DNA of 64,000 nt from Diphasiastrum complanatum (taxonomy: Eukaryota; Streptophyta; Lycopodiopsida; Lycopodiales; Lycopodiaceae), in NCBI GenBank assembly GCA_029204225.1, contig CM055094.1, positions 10,029,234 through 10,093,233 of the forward strand, written 5' to 3'. The notes below the pieces were generated by a model that did not search any database, was not told where the DNA came from, and saw nothing but the letters and a program-made list of their open reading frames with translations. Below, piece after piece: positions 23,001-32,969 of this stretch. Numbering within the stretch: position 1 is the stretch's first letter; each line of letters opens with the position of its first letter. The position numbers were made by a program, and so were the translations under genes.

Positions 23001-24361
23001 AGTACACCCATCTGAATGCAGTTCGTGGCATTGTCCGTCACCACCGTGACGACATGCTGTGGGCCTATGGCTAGGATGGAAGACCTGATGACATCAAACA
23101 TGAACTCTGCAGATATGACTCTCCCCCCCCTGCTGCAATCCACTGCCCTCAAAAACTGTGTGCCCATGCAGCTGGAGACCAGTATGTTGAGGATCGGCCT
23201 CCTCCTGACATCAGTCCAGCCATCGGACATGATGCTGCAACCGTAAGTGGCCCAGTGCCGACGCAGAGGCTCCATCTCTCTAGACAAGGACTCGACCCTA
23301 TCCCTCAGCATGTGTGTGCGGACAACCTCTGAACTAGGGACTCTCCAGCTAGGGCTGACAGACTGTGCAAGGCGGAAGGCCCTTCTGAAGGGCTCAGAGT
23401 CGGTGATGGCAAAGGGCAGGTTCAGCTCGTAAACCAGACTGGCCACGGCCTGTGTGGCCTCTCTGTCCATGTGCGGCTGATGCGCGCCGCGAATGGTCTG
23501 CTGCACGAGGGCTCTCCCTGGTGGACGACGGGTGGTGGACCTCCAGCACGGTGCACCAACCGTGACGGGAATGGACGATGACGCGACAGGCTGGGCGCTG
23601 GTGGATGCATCGGCTGTAGACGTGGAATGGGGAGAGTGGGATGCACTGGCAGGGATGGGTGCAGCAGCATAGGTGGGGTGCACTGGTGGAGGGGCAACAT
23701 CTGGCATGGGGTACGAAAACTGCTGGCTGAGGAGGTCATCCGGATGGGAAGGGAAGGAAGAAGGGATCTCTTCCACATCCTCGAAGGCCCGCCCAGTACC
23801 ATCCTGGGCCTGCTCGGGTGGCGGAGAGTCCATGAGAAAGTCGTAGACTGGTGGAGTGCGAGCAACAGTGGGTGGTGGTGGAACCGCAGTGGCAACTGTC
23901 GGACACGATGGGACGGGATCCACCGGAATCTGAGCAGATGGGGGTGCATGAGGCAGAGCTGTCTGAGGGGCAAAGGGACCAGAGGAGGATGCACTCCCTC
24001 TCCTCGTGCGTGCCAGCCAAGCAGGCAGCAACTCTGGGTTAGTCACATAAGGAGCGGTGCAAAATCGGAGAACGCCCTCCGAAATGGTGTTCTCCCCTGC
24101 CACGAGCCGCGGCCCGTAGGTGTCCAGTAGTCGCTGCCTGTCGGGGACGGTCATGCTGCCACAAGGGGCAGCATTCAAGGTGGCACCATTTTTGGCGCGT
24201 GCACCGAGCAGATGGCCTTTAAGGCGAGTGAGGGATGCAGCAAACTCGACGAGACAGTATCGGCAGCGCACGATCTTCTGACCGGTCTTGTTGGCCTTGT
24301 CGGCAACCCGCCTGACAATGTCTACCTCGTCCCACAGACCGGAAAGGTCGGATTGCACCAT
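20042..24361 (-). CDS. hAT transposase, four exons, apparently intact (1,336 aa)
   Basis: Exons on the minus strand: 24361-22488, 22373-22028, 21934-21773 and 21670-20042, all with GT...AG introns and a continuous frame. The N-terminus has a BED-type zinc finger (CRYCLVEFAASLTRLKGHL) that binds DNA. A Pro/Ser-rich linker follows, then the DUF659/RNase H-like core with CSIMSDGWTD, VVTDNATNC and PCAAHGIDLL, the usual hAT landmarks. Exons 2 and 3 hold the hAT dimerisation region (WWTMFGSTYPSIQRLAL; ASVCERNWSTWALIH). Exon 4 adds about 540 residues that most hAT transposases lack: an ERERE tract, a 10-residue repeat (GAQDDSEVGA type, about 21005-21075), Pro-rich stretches, two AT-hook-like segments (RKRPGRPKG, GRRGRPRR; about 20275-20365) and an acidic tail. 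It should cut and paste its own element and its small relatives. No stop or shift was found. Confidence 0.87.
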
Positions 24362-24639
24362 TGCAGATGAAATGAGGGATGGATTGGTGGAAAAAAAACA
24401 GCAGGGTTCACTGTTGGAGAGACGCTGAAAATGGGCGAGTGCAGGGCAAAGGAAATCAGATGCAAGGCAGGGCGTTGCGTGGGCGATGGGCGACGCAAGG
24501 AATCAAAGGCAGGCAAGAAAAACCAGCAGCGATGGCAGGGCGGAGAGGGCTCAAAAAAATTTCAGAGGAAATGCGAGGGGGGCGGGTAGGTTTAGGTAAA
24601 AAAAAATTAAAAAAAATATTAAATAATAAATATATTATT

Positions 24640-24711
24640 ATATTGTGGTACCGCGGTACCATCATGGTACCGCGGTACCAGTATCCGCGGTACCCAGTAC
24701 CGCGGGACCTA

Positions 24712-24713
<2 letters not shown>
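24640..24713. repeat. hAT right subterminal GGTACC cluster
   Basis: At least four GGTACC sites, including two GGTACCGCGGTACC palindromes, then CAGTACCGCGGGACCTATG at the tip. The same tip (CATAGGTCCCGCGGTACTGG) begins the second copy at 37838. Confidence 0.8.
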
Positions 24714-24777
<64 letters not shown>

Positions 24778-24790
24778 AAATATATATATC
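24714..24790. repeat. (AT)n microsatellite
   Basis: About 60 bp of AT followed by TCTAAATATATATAT. It is the right flank of the complete hAT element and the left flank of the next miniature element. Confidence 0.95.
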
Positions 24791-24953
24791 TAAGGAAGCG
24801 AATAATGGACACGGACGCGTCCGGGTTTTTTTTTTTTTTTTTAATTTTTTTTACGTTTTTTTTTTTAAATATTAGCAAAAGAAAATGGCGTTTGGACCCC
24901 CAAAAGCGTGCGTCCGTACCCCGGACGCGGGCATTTCGGCCCGGACCCTCATC
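24791..24953. mobile_element. Miniature GGACGCG-family element (reverse)
   Basis: The element starts CTAAGGAAGCG and ends CCCGGACCCTCATCCTTG, the inverse of the element at 2400. The T-rich centre is short. It is flanked by AT-rich repeats on both sides. Confidence 0.6.
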
Positions 24954-24977
24954 CTTGAATTATATATATATACATAT

Positions 24978-25794
24978 CATAGTTGCAGCGAATCACGATT
25001 CGGTGCAACTGCGATTCGCGGGTCGCGATTCTGCGAATCACAATTCGCGACCCAGAATCGCAAAAAAAAAAAAAATTGTTTTTTTTTTTTGGAAAAATAG
25101 CTTTGTGCTAAAAAATTTTTAGGGGATCAATGGTCAAACTAGCGTTTTGCCTCTCAAAAGTGCAGTAGATGAGGCACAAACAGATCTTATTTTCAGTAGC
25201 TATCCGGTTGTCATTTGCTCTGGTTTTCAGTAAATGTTAATGCTACAGTTTGGACTATCAACTATATGGATGATGATCACTTTTGCAATTGGTTCACTGG
25301 AGATGTGAGTGCAATGTACATATAGTTGGGGGCATTGGGCCCTTCTCGGCGCGCATTTGGACCCCATTTTTGTGTACAGGGGGGCGGTGGCAATTTTATC
25401 TACAATGTCTATATAGCAGGAAGCTCTAGGGGGTTCGGGGTGTAGTAGCCCCCCGGGAAACGGGGGGTTCGGGGGGCGGTAGGCCCCCGAGAAACAGGGG
25501 GTCCGGGGGACGGTAGCCCCCTGGTGGGGGTTTTGGGAGGCAACGCCCCCCAACGGCGGGGTCCGGGGGCCCCGACGGTAAGGCCTCTTCATGATTTGGC
25601 CTTCCAACTCCCCGAGTGAAAACACACTTTTTGGTGTTTCGCACCCGAAACAGTCGGCAAACTACACAATCATAATCCCCTCGATCAGAGCTTTCATCTG
25701 ATATCCATATTGCCTAAAAAAATTTCAAAAAAAAAAAAAATCGATTCTACACGATTCTGGGAAAATCGCGAATCGGAATCGCGCTGCAACTATG
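24978..25794. mobile_element. Non-autonomous hAT-type element, 817 bp, 8-bp TSD
   Basis: Perfect terminal inverted repeat CATAGTTGCAGCG / CGCTGCAACTATG, with perfect flanking duplications ATACATAT at 24970-24977 and 25795-25802. The subterminal regions (24990-25060, 25740-25785) are filled with GCGATTCGC/GCGAATC words. The interior has no transposase; it holds unrelated sequence and a G-rich tandem repeat. The CATAG tip is shared with the autonomous hAT, but the subterminal word is different. Confidence 0.9.
25433..25590. repeat. G-rich tandem repeat inside the 817-bp element
   Basis: About four units of 35-45 bp, each like GGGGGTTCGGGGGGCGGTAG followed by CCCCCGGGAAAC-type sequence. It has G-quadruplex potential on the plus strand. 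The reverse reading gives a Pro/Gly-rich open frame that is probably not a gene. Confidence 0.8.
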
Positions 25795-25802
25795 ATACAT
25801 AT

Positions 25803-26092
25803 CTAAGGAAGCAGGACCCAGACGTGCGTTTGCGTCCGCGTCCGCGTCCGCGTCCGCATCCGGTTTTTTTTTTTTTTTTTTTTTATTTTTATTTTTTAGA
25901 CTAAAAAAAATTAAAAAGAAAAAAAATATGAAGCCATGGGTGCGTTCGTTTTTAAATTTTTTTAATTTTTTTTAGGGCTTTTTAGTTAAAAAAGAAAAAA
26001 ATTGGATGCGTCCGACCCCGCGTCCAGGGGTCTGACGCGTCTTGGTCCAGATGCCGGACGCGGGCATTTCGACTCGGACCCTCATCCCTGTT
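25803..26092. mobile_element. Miniature GGACGCG-family element (reverse)
   Basis: It starts CTAAGGAAGCAGG, contains four tandem GCGTCC words (about 25832-25855), a long T/A centre, and ends TCGGACCCTCATCCCTG. It directly abuts the target duplication of the 817-bp element. Confidence 0.6.
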
Positions 26093-26314
26093 ATATATGG
26101 TTGCACTGCGTTTCTGGTCTAGGGCAACGTTTCTCATAAACATTTTTTTTTTGTGGGCAATATGGGTATGAAATTAAAGCATTGATTTAGGGTAGTACAT
26201 TTATGTAGGTTGCCGAATGTTTCGGGTACAGTGCGCTCCAGTTTAGGTGCATCAATACCTACTAGATTCTGTCAATCCCTATTGATTTTTTAATATCTGT
26301 TTTTTTATATATAT

Positions 26315-26642
26315 CATAGTTGCAAAGAAACGCGTTTCTCATAAACTTGATTTTGAATTCAGAATCTCTGGAAAAAACAAAAACAGATATCAAAAAAGCA
26401 ATAGGGATTGACAGAATCCAGTAGGAATTGATGCACATAAATTGGACCACACTGTAACCGAAACATTCGGCAACCTACATAATTGTACTGGCTTTAATCA
26501 ATGTTTTAATTTCATTCCCATATTGTCCACAAAAATCAAATTAAAAAAATAAAAAAAAAAAAAAAAAAACGTTTCTGAGAAACGTTATCCCAAACCATAA
26601 ACACGTTTCTAGATGTGTTTGTAGAAACTCTTTGCAACTACG
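26315..26642. mobile_element. Non-autonomous hAT-type element, 328 bp
   Basis: Termini CATAGTTGCAAAGA / TCTTTGCAACTACG, one mismatch in the tip. Flanked by ATATATAT on both sides. The subterminal words are AAACGCGTTTCTC / GAGAAACG, different from the 817-bp element although the ends match. The interior contains AT-rich sequence without a gene. Similar GTTTCTCATAAAC words also occur just outside at 26110-26140, suggesting a nested relative. Confidence 0.8.
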
Positions 26643-26658
26643 ATATATATATATATAT

Positions 26659-27039
26659 CAGGGATGAGGGTCCGGGCCGGATTGCCTGCGTCGCGTCCGG
26701 ACCCGGACGCGTCCGACAAACAGATGCATCCGGACGCGTCCCGTGGTCCGGACGCCATTTTTTTTAAAAAAAATATTGAGAAAAAAAATAAAAAAAATAA
26801 AAAAATAAAAACCGGATATCTAAGGAAGCGGATGGTGGATGCGGATGCGCCAGGGGTGCGTCCGGAGTTTGGATGCGTCCGCTTTTTTTTTATAATTTTT
26901 TTAGTGTATTTAGGCTTAAAAAACTAAAAATAAAATTGACGGACGCGTTTGACCCTGCATCCGGGGCTCGAACGCGTGCGGGTTCGGACACCAGACGCGG
27001 ACGCGGATTGCCCGCGTCTGGCCCGGACCCTCATGTCTG
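26659..27039. mobile_element. Two GGACGCG-family miniature elements, head to head
   Basis: The left part starts CAGGGATGAGGGTCCGGG at 26659 and runs to about 26817 without a clear end. The right part starts CTAAGGAAGCGG (26821) and ends CCGGACCCTCATGTCTG (27039) in the opposite direction. Each has A/T-rich filler between CpG-rich arms. Confidence 0.55.
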
Positions 27040-27109
27040 ACACGGTTTAGGGTCCCAAGCTTGGTGAACCATACGGTTCAGCAATACTATGATTCCAATG
27101 TCACAAATA

Positions 27110-27270
27110 AGTATAATTCATACGAGCTTCCTCCTCCCTTCGCCCTCGGGCTTCGGTGGTATGCGCTCCGCCATCTCGATCGACCTTCTCTCACAGCACC
27201 TTGGTTCTCAAACAGGCTCAAACGGCCTCTCACAGCCTCTCTCATAGCCTCTGAAAATGAATCGCAATTC
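27110..27270 (-). pseudogene. Fragment of hAT accessory ORF 5' region
   Basis: The minus strand matches the leader and first codons of the accessory ORF at 19153: CTCACAGCCTCTGAAAATG-type leader and a start reading MAERIPPKPEGE-like (ATG near 27174). Only about 160 bp remain, next to GGACGCG and GCGAATTGCG words. It indicates a third member of the accessory-ORF family. Confidence 0.6.
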
Positions 27271-27299
27271 GCGAATCTCAATATACAAATAAATATATA

Positions 27300-27480
27300 T
27301 ATACTTTTACAGACATGCGCATTCACCCCGGACGCGGCCATTTTGTGTCCGCGTCTGACGTTCAGACGCGAACGCGTCCTTTTTTTTCTTTTTTTTTTCA
27401 ACCTATTTTACAATAAAAGAATCTATAAAAAAAAGAGGTGCTTCCGGGGTGGACGCGTCCGAGTCCCGCGACCTTTGATA
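27300..27480. mobile_element. Diverged GGACGCG-family sequence
   Basis: Contains CCCCGGACGCGG, GTCCGCGTCTGACG, an A/T centre, then GGACGCGTCCGAG and a (TA)n tract. The ends are too diverged to place exactly. Confidence 0.45.
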
Positions 27481-27489
27481 TATATATAT

Positions 27490-28451
27490 ATATAATAATA
27501 CTGAACCTTTAATTAATTAATTAATTATATTTTTATTATTATTTTTACTTTCCACACCAAAAAACAGCCCAAAAAAACGCCAAAAAAACCTGATAGAGAT
27601 CTCATCTTATCAAAGAAATTATTCCCCACATTTGAGCTTGTTCCCAATACAGAGCTTTTCCATTTCCTACCACTGCATCATTGAAACAATTCCCATCATT
27701 GTCAATCTGCATATTGAGCTGCTTCAGTGAATCATTCACGGCTACCAGTTTTGCGTGCAAAAGGACCGTTTACAATAATGAATAGCTCCATTCGATAAAA
27801 AACTACATGCTGCCCCTGCAGTCTAACAATTTCTGTTTAAAATTCAATGAGGGCCAAAAAATGCAAGGGGAAAAAATTAATCAATTAATTAATTACATGA
27901 ACCGTGCCATGGTTCATGCCACGGTTCCAAGAACCATTGGTTCTATGATTGGAATATATCCAGATTCACAAATTTAATTTGAGAAGTCAGTGGTCATAAG
28001 GTAAAGCTTAGAGAAAACATACATGCAATCAAAAAAGTTAATGGATCTATATCAAAAACAATAATATAGAATTAAAAAACAATAATCTTAGCCAACTAGC
28101 ACTGCTTATGTCTCATCAACACCCAAGCATAAGTTGCTATTTTACTTTCGAAGGAATTTGGGTACCATATAAAAGATCTTGATAATATAAATGTGTGTGT
28201 ATAGTAATTCAAAAAAGAACTTTATGTGCATAAAAAAGAATGCATTCCGGTCCAAAAGGTTTGGAACAGATTTTTATGGAATTGATGTTCTAATAAAGGG
28301 TGGGTGCCATTAGTGCGCTAGAAAGTTGGCTAGCTGAAACTTTTGTGATCTTTGTGCTTTTCTTTGCTTTTCACAATCTTGGCCTCCGGCATGAATTTAA
28401 GCGAGTGAAGCAAATTTATGTAGATGCTTTATGTAAAACTTCGAGCTGCAG
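27490..28451 (+). other. Intron segment before SKI2 exon
   Basis: AT-rich sequence with a TTAA repeat (about 27508-27530). A palindrome cluster at 27895-27945 (GAACCGTGCCATGGTTC and GGTTCTATG) resembles the end of yet another hAT-type element, but the partner end was not found. A weak GGAACG-type piece lies at 28240-28290. No coding exon is seen before 28452. Confidence 0.5.
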
Positions 28452-28559
28452 GTTGCTTTTCATAGTCTAAGGAAGCATGATGGGAAGACTTTTAGGGAGA
28501 TACTCCCAGGAGAGTATACACAAATGGCAGGCCGAGCTGGCCGTAGAGGCCTTGACAAG
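28452..28559 (+). CDS. SKI2: SKI2-like helicase, motif VI exon
   Basis: A 108-nt exon (36 codons, phase 0/0), acceptor TGCAG, donor GTTTTT (weak beyond GT). It reads [17 protein letters not shown] followed by [29 protein letters not shown] is helicase motif VI with the arginine-finger region, needed for ATP hydrolysis. It joins the motif V exon at 2097-2150 across the giant intron and the next exon across a 104-bp intron. Confidence 0.93.
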
Positions 28560-28663
28560 GTTTTTTTCATTCTTGCACAAGTTCTTAAGTTATCTAATGA
28601 TATAAGTAGAAAGGCGGACTTAGGATTCTCTCATTGGGTTCTTACTAACCAATATGCATGCAG

Positions 28664-28813
28664 GTTGGCACTGTAATTATCATGTGCTGGGAAGATATCC
28701 CAGAAGAAGGTGATTTAAGGCGTCTTCTTACTGGAAGACCCACAAAATTGGAGTCACAATTTCGCCTCACCTATTGCATGATATTAAGTCTTCTTCGTGT
28801 CGAGGAGTTGAAG
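28664..28813 (+). CDS. SKI2: SKI2-like helicase exon after motif VI
   Basis: A 150-nt exon (50 codons, phase 0/0), acceptor GCAG, donor GTACTC. It starts [20 protein letters not shown] and ends [22 protein letters not shown]-like, the conserved stretch after the RecA2 domain in Ski2 proteins. The donor is followed at once by a CT microsatellite (28816-28863). The following exon is 8.4 kb away. Confidence 0.93.

Positions 28814-28815
<2 letters not shown>

Positions 28816-28864
<49 letters not shown>
28816..28864. repeat. (CT)n at SKI2 5' splice site
   Basis: About 48 bp of CT begins three bases after the GT of the donor. A second short CT tract and CACA-rich sequence follow to 28918. This is one of the few pyrimidine microsatellites in the window with no LINE end attached. 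Confidence 0.95.
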
Positions 28865-28867
<3 letters not shown>

Positions 28868-29064
28868 GCACACGCACACAAACACAATACAATCTCTCTC
28901 TCGCATGCCCATGCACACTAAGTATTCAAATTTGTATCACTATGTATGTAACTCTTTTTATTTGTAGTGTTCTGCTCTAAGAATTATTCATTCTACTTAC
29001 ATTTATGCAAAGATCATGAATTTTATAGGCCTCTAATGCAACTAAATAGCTAAAGAAAAGTGTG

Positions 29065-29465
29065 TTGGAGTTACACGGCAGATCAATAGTTAAGCTAAGA
29101 AAACAACACATAAGCAGGAACTAACCCTAGCAAGCAGCAAAGAAAATGCTTAATGAGGCTAAGAGGAGGAAGCAATATCATCAACTATGAAATGAATGAC
29201 AATAAAAACTACTTAGACCCACAAGATAGCCCTAAAATGGAGCCTTCCAGAGGATAAGATAAAGTCAATGAACCTAATCAAATGCAATAAGGAGGGATAA
29301 TAGTGTGCCCTCTCCCCACTCCAATATCGTATGGCCAAGTACCTAATATATGAATAAATGGGGCCAAAGGCCAGTAGATGAATAAAAACGGCCTAGGGGC
29401 CTACTTATGCATAACAGTAAAGTAATAAAGAAGGACACGACAAATGTAATGAGCCGAGTCCATAC
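29065..29465 (-). repeat. LTR fragment related to 7390-7783
   Basis: On the minus strand it begins TGTATGGACTCGGCTCATT (near 29465) and shares the TATGCATAAGTAGGCC and CCTTTGGCCCC blocks with the LTRs at 7390-7783 and 10057-10429. Coding sequence of its own family is not attached, so it is a solo LTR or remnant. No clean target duplication was found. Confidence 0.65.
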
Positions 29466-29499
29466 AAACCTAAAGTATAGCGATTGGTAATAAAGGAAA

Positions 29500-29910
29500 T
29501 AGCTCTAGATCATCAAGAAACGCAACATCATCCTCAATAGCAGACTTGATGTTACGAGCACGTAACCAGTGCTGAACCCTAAAGAACACAGGAGGTCAGA
29601 TACCACAGTCAGGGTCGTGTCCAGCGCGTACACGACCAACAAGGCAAGACAGTGTGAGTACTGTGCCCCGGCACCGTCCATAGCCATGACGGGCCTAACA
29701 CAGCCTAGGGACCCTGTCAGCAGGATAGGGCCTCACGTTGGGTCCCGACGAGCAGTCGGCCACGACAGAGCCACGTGGCCGACGCTTGGCAGTATGCATG
29801 CTACAAGGTCTCACACTGGGCTAGGAGGGGTTTGCTCCATATCAGGGAGTAGGCAAGGCTGGGTGGTTCAATTAGTGTTTGCCCTACTGTGGTGTGAGGA
29901 ACAATTACAC
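29500..29910 (+). repeat. LTR region of degraded Ty3 element F
   Basis: Sequence immediately before the primer binding site at 29911, ending GAACAATTACAC. The left boundary is not visible. It is GC-richer than its surroundings. Confidence 0.5.
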
Positions 29911-29923
29911 TGGTATCAGAGCC
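29911..29923 (+). promoter_or_regulatory. Primer binding site (initiator Met tRNA)
   Basis: TGGTATCAGAGCC, complementary to the initiator methionine tRNA 3' end, placed after the LTR of element F. The leader from 29924 to 30883 has repeated GACAGCGAGGGT words (four, 30180-30570). Confidence 0.85.
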
Positions 29924-30883
29924 ATCTCCTTCTTTGGGAGCTTAGGAGTAGGAGTAGAGAAAGCTATCAGAGGGTAGCAAAGAATTTTCAGATTCTCAGA
30001 AAAGAATAGAGGAGAGAAGTCGCTGTAGGAACAGCTCTCTATTCACTCAAATTTGCTGGAATTTCTCAGTGGGTTGGAGGCAAATTTCCTTGTACAGTTC
30101 TAACGCTGACAGATCAGTTCTCTTCTCTGACTTTCGAAGGTTTTTCCTGGATTTCTGGAGTGGATTTCGAGGGCAGACCTGAGTGTAGACCTAGCGCTGG
30201 ACAGAGAACCATCTTTTGGTGGAGTCATCGCTGTTTTGCAGCGGATCCCTGAGCAGATGAGGGCGGATTTGAAGGATCAGATCCTTAGAGTAGCGAGCAG
30301 TGTCTCCTTCAAACTCCGGATTTTTAGACCGGTTTGTGGACTCAAACCTGAGTTTTCAGAAGCAGCAGACAGCGAGGGTCTACCCCTTATCATAGATCAG
30401 AATTTTCAGAAGTTTTTAGGGCCCAATCTCCGACTTTTTGGAGTCATAACTCTGTGGAGCAGACAGCGAGGGTTCTTAAGAATAGAAATCAGGTTTTGGT
30501 CCACTTAATAGGGTCTTCAAATCTGATTTTTTCAAGCAGATTGGTTGCTACTCAGACAGCGAGGGTAAAGGGTTAGCAAGTTGGAAATTGGTTGCACTTT
30601 CCCAGTTTGTAACTTTGATTTTTGGAGGCAGCAGAGGCAAACTGTATCAGTAAGGGTTCTCCAACAATCATCTACACAATTTCCAGATCACCTTCGTCTG
30701 ATTGTATGCAATTCGAAAAGACGAATTGGACAGTTGCGGAAGAACTGAGGGGGTTTCTTGCTTTTCTCTCTAGAAGTACAGTCCTAAGAAAGAGCTAAGT
30801 ACTCTACTTTTGTTTTCCAGATTAGTCAATCTCTTTTCTATTTTTCAGACAGAAGTTAAGGTACCTCTCCTTCAGTTCTTAAA

Positions 30884-32062
30884 ATGACCACTCCTCAGAC
30901 ACTTGATCAACCCCCGGAGAGAGGCATCGACGAACTTGAAACAGAAGCCTTGGCTTTCAGTAAGGGGAAAGAACTCATGGAAATGGAAGAACAGGAGCAA
31001 TTCGCCAAAGAACTCGACAAATTGGTTACCAAGGAGCAGTTCCTCCATTTGGTAACAGAAGTGGATGAACTGAAGTTGGCGTTAGCCAATTTCAAGTCCA
31101 GTGTGGACGACTCGTTCGCTGAACTCAAAGGCTTGATTTTGAGTTCCGCAAAAGGAAGTCTTCCCTCCACTTGAAACGTAGATATTCTACAAACCTTCCT
31201 CAACAAATGGAAGAACATTCATGCTCTTAAAGAGACCCCTGACCATTTGCAAGCTATTGAGGCCAATCTTTCCCTAGGGCCCATGGCCTATAAGTGGTGG
31301 TTAAATCTCCAGGAGACTGGGCAGACTCCCAGGTATAAAAAGCCTTTGAAGAGGCCTTCCTAAGAGAATTTCTACCAGAAAATGAACTTGATAGAGCCTG
31401 GGAAGCCTGAGAGAAAACAGTAATGGACAAGTCCTTAATCCAATATATCTCGTAGTATCGAGAGGCAATCTTAAAAATTAAAAATATGGATGACTATTAG
31501 AAAGTCAGGGGATTTGTCCGTGGCCTCAAAGATGAGTATAAAGTAGAAGTTTAGAGAAACTCGCCCACTACCCTAGAGCAAGCTCTCATATATGCTCAAA
31601 TCTATGATGATTTTGTGGGTAGGAAGAGGGTGAGACAGTAGCCTCTTTCTGAGCAGCCTCCTTAGAAAGAATTTTAATTTAAAAAGAAATTTTTAAAAAG
31701 AAAGAAAGAAAAAAAAAGTTAAGAGTGAAGCTCCTCAGAAACGCCCATCGCTCATATAGCCCTTAAAACCAGAAGATTTTGAGAAAGCCAAACAAGAACG
31801 TTTGTGCTTTGTGTGCATGGGCAAGGGACACACAGTCAGACAGTGTCCCAAGGGGCCTTTCACTAAAAAAGATAAAAAATACTATTGCCAATTGAACTCT
31901 GCAATGCTAGCGAGACCCTTCAGCTTTGGGCCGCATGACCTAGTACATATGCATGGGAAAGTTGGTGACCAGTCAGTTAGAGTTATGGTTGATGATGGGG
32001 CGACCCATAATTTCATCAACTACACCCTAGTTAAAAAACTCAAGACTTCCAGAAGTACCTAG
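30884..32062 (+). pseudogene. Degraded Ty3 Gag-protease (element F)
   Basis: The start is MTTPQTLDQPPERGIDELE at 30884, followed by a Glu/Lys-rich helical region. A stop at 31174 ends the first segment; the frame then reads on with stops through a Gag core (AYKWWLNLQETG near 31290). A CCHC knuckle CFVCMGKGHTVRQC lies at 31805-31846. The protease-like segment has VMVDDGATHNFIN near 31985, with DDG in place of DTG/DSG. The element stops at about 32160, where the LTR of another family begins. RT and integrase are absent. Confidence 0.8.
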
Positions 32063-32162
32063 TCCGCATAGATACATGGTTTTACTAGCTAAGGGTGAAG
32101 ATAAGAAAATTTGGGAAACTATGATAAGTAATCTAAATCTTGGTATTCAAGGGTACCAAGAC

Positions 32163-32627
32163 AGTTACGGACTACAGGATACAGGCCTACTGGGCTACTC
32201 TGCATATATTCCGCAGGCCTCTTTACATTTACTGTTGGTTATGTATATTTCAGGTTACGCATTTTATATTAGTCATGTACAAGCCCCAGAGCCTTTTTAT
32301 ATGCTTATGACCCGCACTGGGTCCTTTTTTATGACATTGACTGGTCTTGGGCCCTTATTATATGGTTATATGTGGAGTGGGGGCCCGTAGGAGGGCGCAC
32401 TATTTTCCCTCCACATTTTGCCTCCCTTTACTTTTGAATTCCTATTTTAGGGTTCATTGGTAGGGTATTTATAGGGGCATTTGTACACTCATTTTTCAGA
32501 TTATTGATTGGTATTGCTTGGGCTCTTCGTGGGAGAACCTGTTGTCTTGTCTATTGCTTGTAGGGCTTTAGTCTCTTGCTGTCTTTTATGCTTCATTGAT
32601 TCAACACGTGAGATTTTGATCATAACT
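32163..32627 (+). repeat. LTR of Ty3 family 2, plus-strand copy
   Basis: Begins AGTTACGGACTACAGG and ends TTGATCATAACT. It is very similar to the inverted LTR at 35721-36168 apart from a short indel near 32415. The termini form AGTTA/TAACT. It contains a TATTTATAGGGG promoter-like block near 32465. Confidence 0.85.
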
Positions 32628-32640
32628 TGGTATCAGAGCA
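32628..32640 (+). promoter_or_regulatory. Primer binding site (initiator Met tRNA)
   Basis: TGGTATCAGAGCA directly after the LTR at 32627. Confidence 0.88.
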
Positions 32641-32969
32641 CTTTCATGATTGCTGAATTTCAGATCTAATTTTTTGATTGGGTGCCCATTTTCCTTGCTG
32701 ATTTTTCTCTCTTTGCTGAGGGCTTTCGTCTCTTTGCTTCAGCAACATTCAGCACAGTTTGGAGAAGGACCAACTCCCATCAGAGCATTTTCCTTGGCGG
32801 AGCTTTAGCAGATAGTTAGCGGAAGTACTTCCGCTAAATTTGGCGGCCGGAATTTTTTTTTTTTTTTTGGGCAGATGATTTCCGAGGCCCAAGTTCCAAA
32901 TCCTTTTCCCTCTTTTTTTTTGAATCCTCCATTTCATTCAGGGAAAGGGTTCCCAGCCATCTTTTCAGC

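Larger units (their letters stand above)
18502..24713 (-). mobile_element. Complete hAT transposon (copy A, 6.2 kb)
   Basis: Left end CATAGTACCC, right end GGGACCTATG: short CATAG/CTATG inverted termini. Each end has a cluster of GGTACC/CCGCGG palindromic words (18510-18605 and 24645-24710), typical of subterminal transposase-binding repeats in hAT elements. It is flanked on both sides by ATATATAT (18494-18501, 24714-24721) inside AT microsatellites. It contains a transposase gene on the minus strand (20042-24361) and an oppositely directed small ORF (19153-19518). The same layout occurs in the copy at 37838-50524, whose perfect non-repetitive 8-bp duplication confirms the ends. Confidence 0.88.

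Noticed and set aside
25227-25644. Pro/Gly-rich minus-strand ORFs over the G-rich repeat
   Set aside because: A tandem G-rich repeat gives open frames by composition; no start context, domain or conservation is visible.
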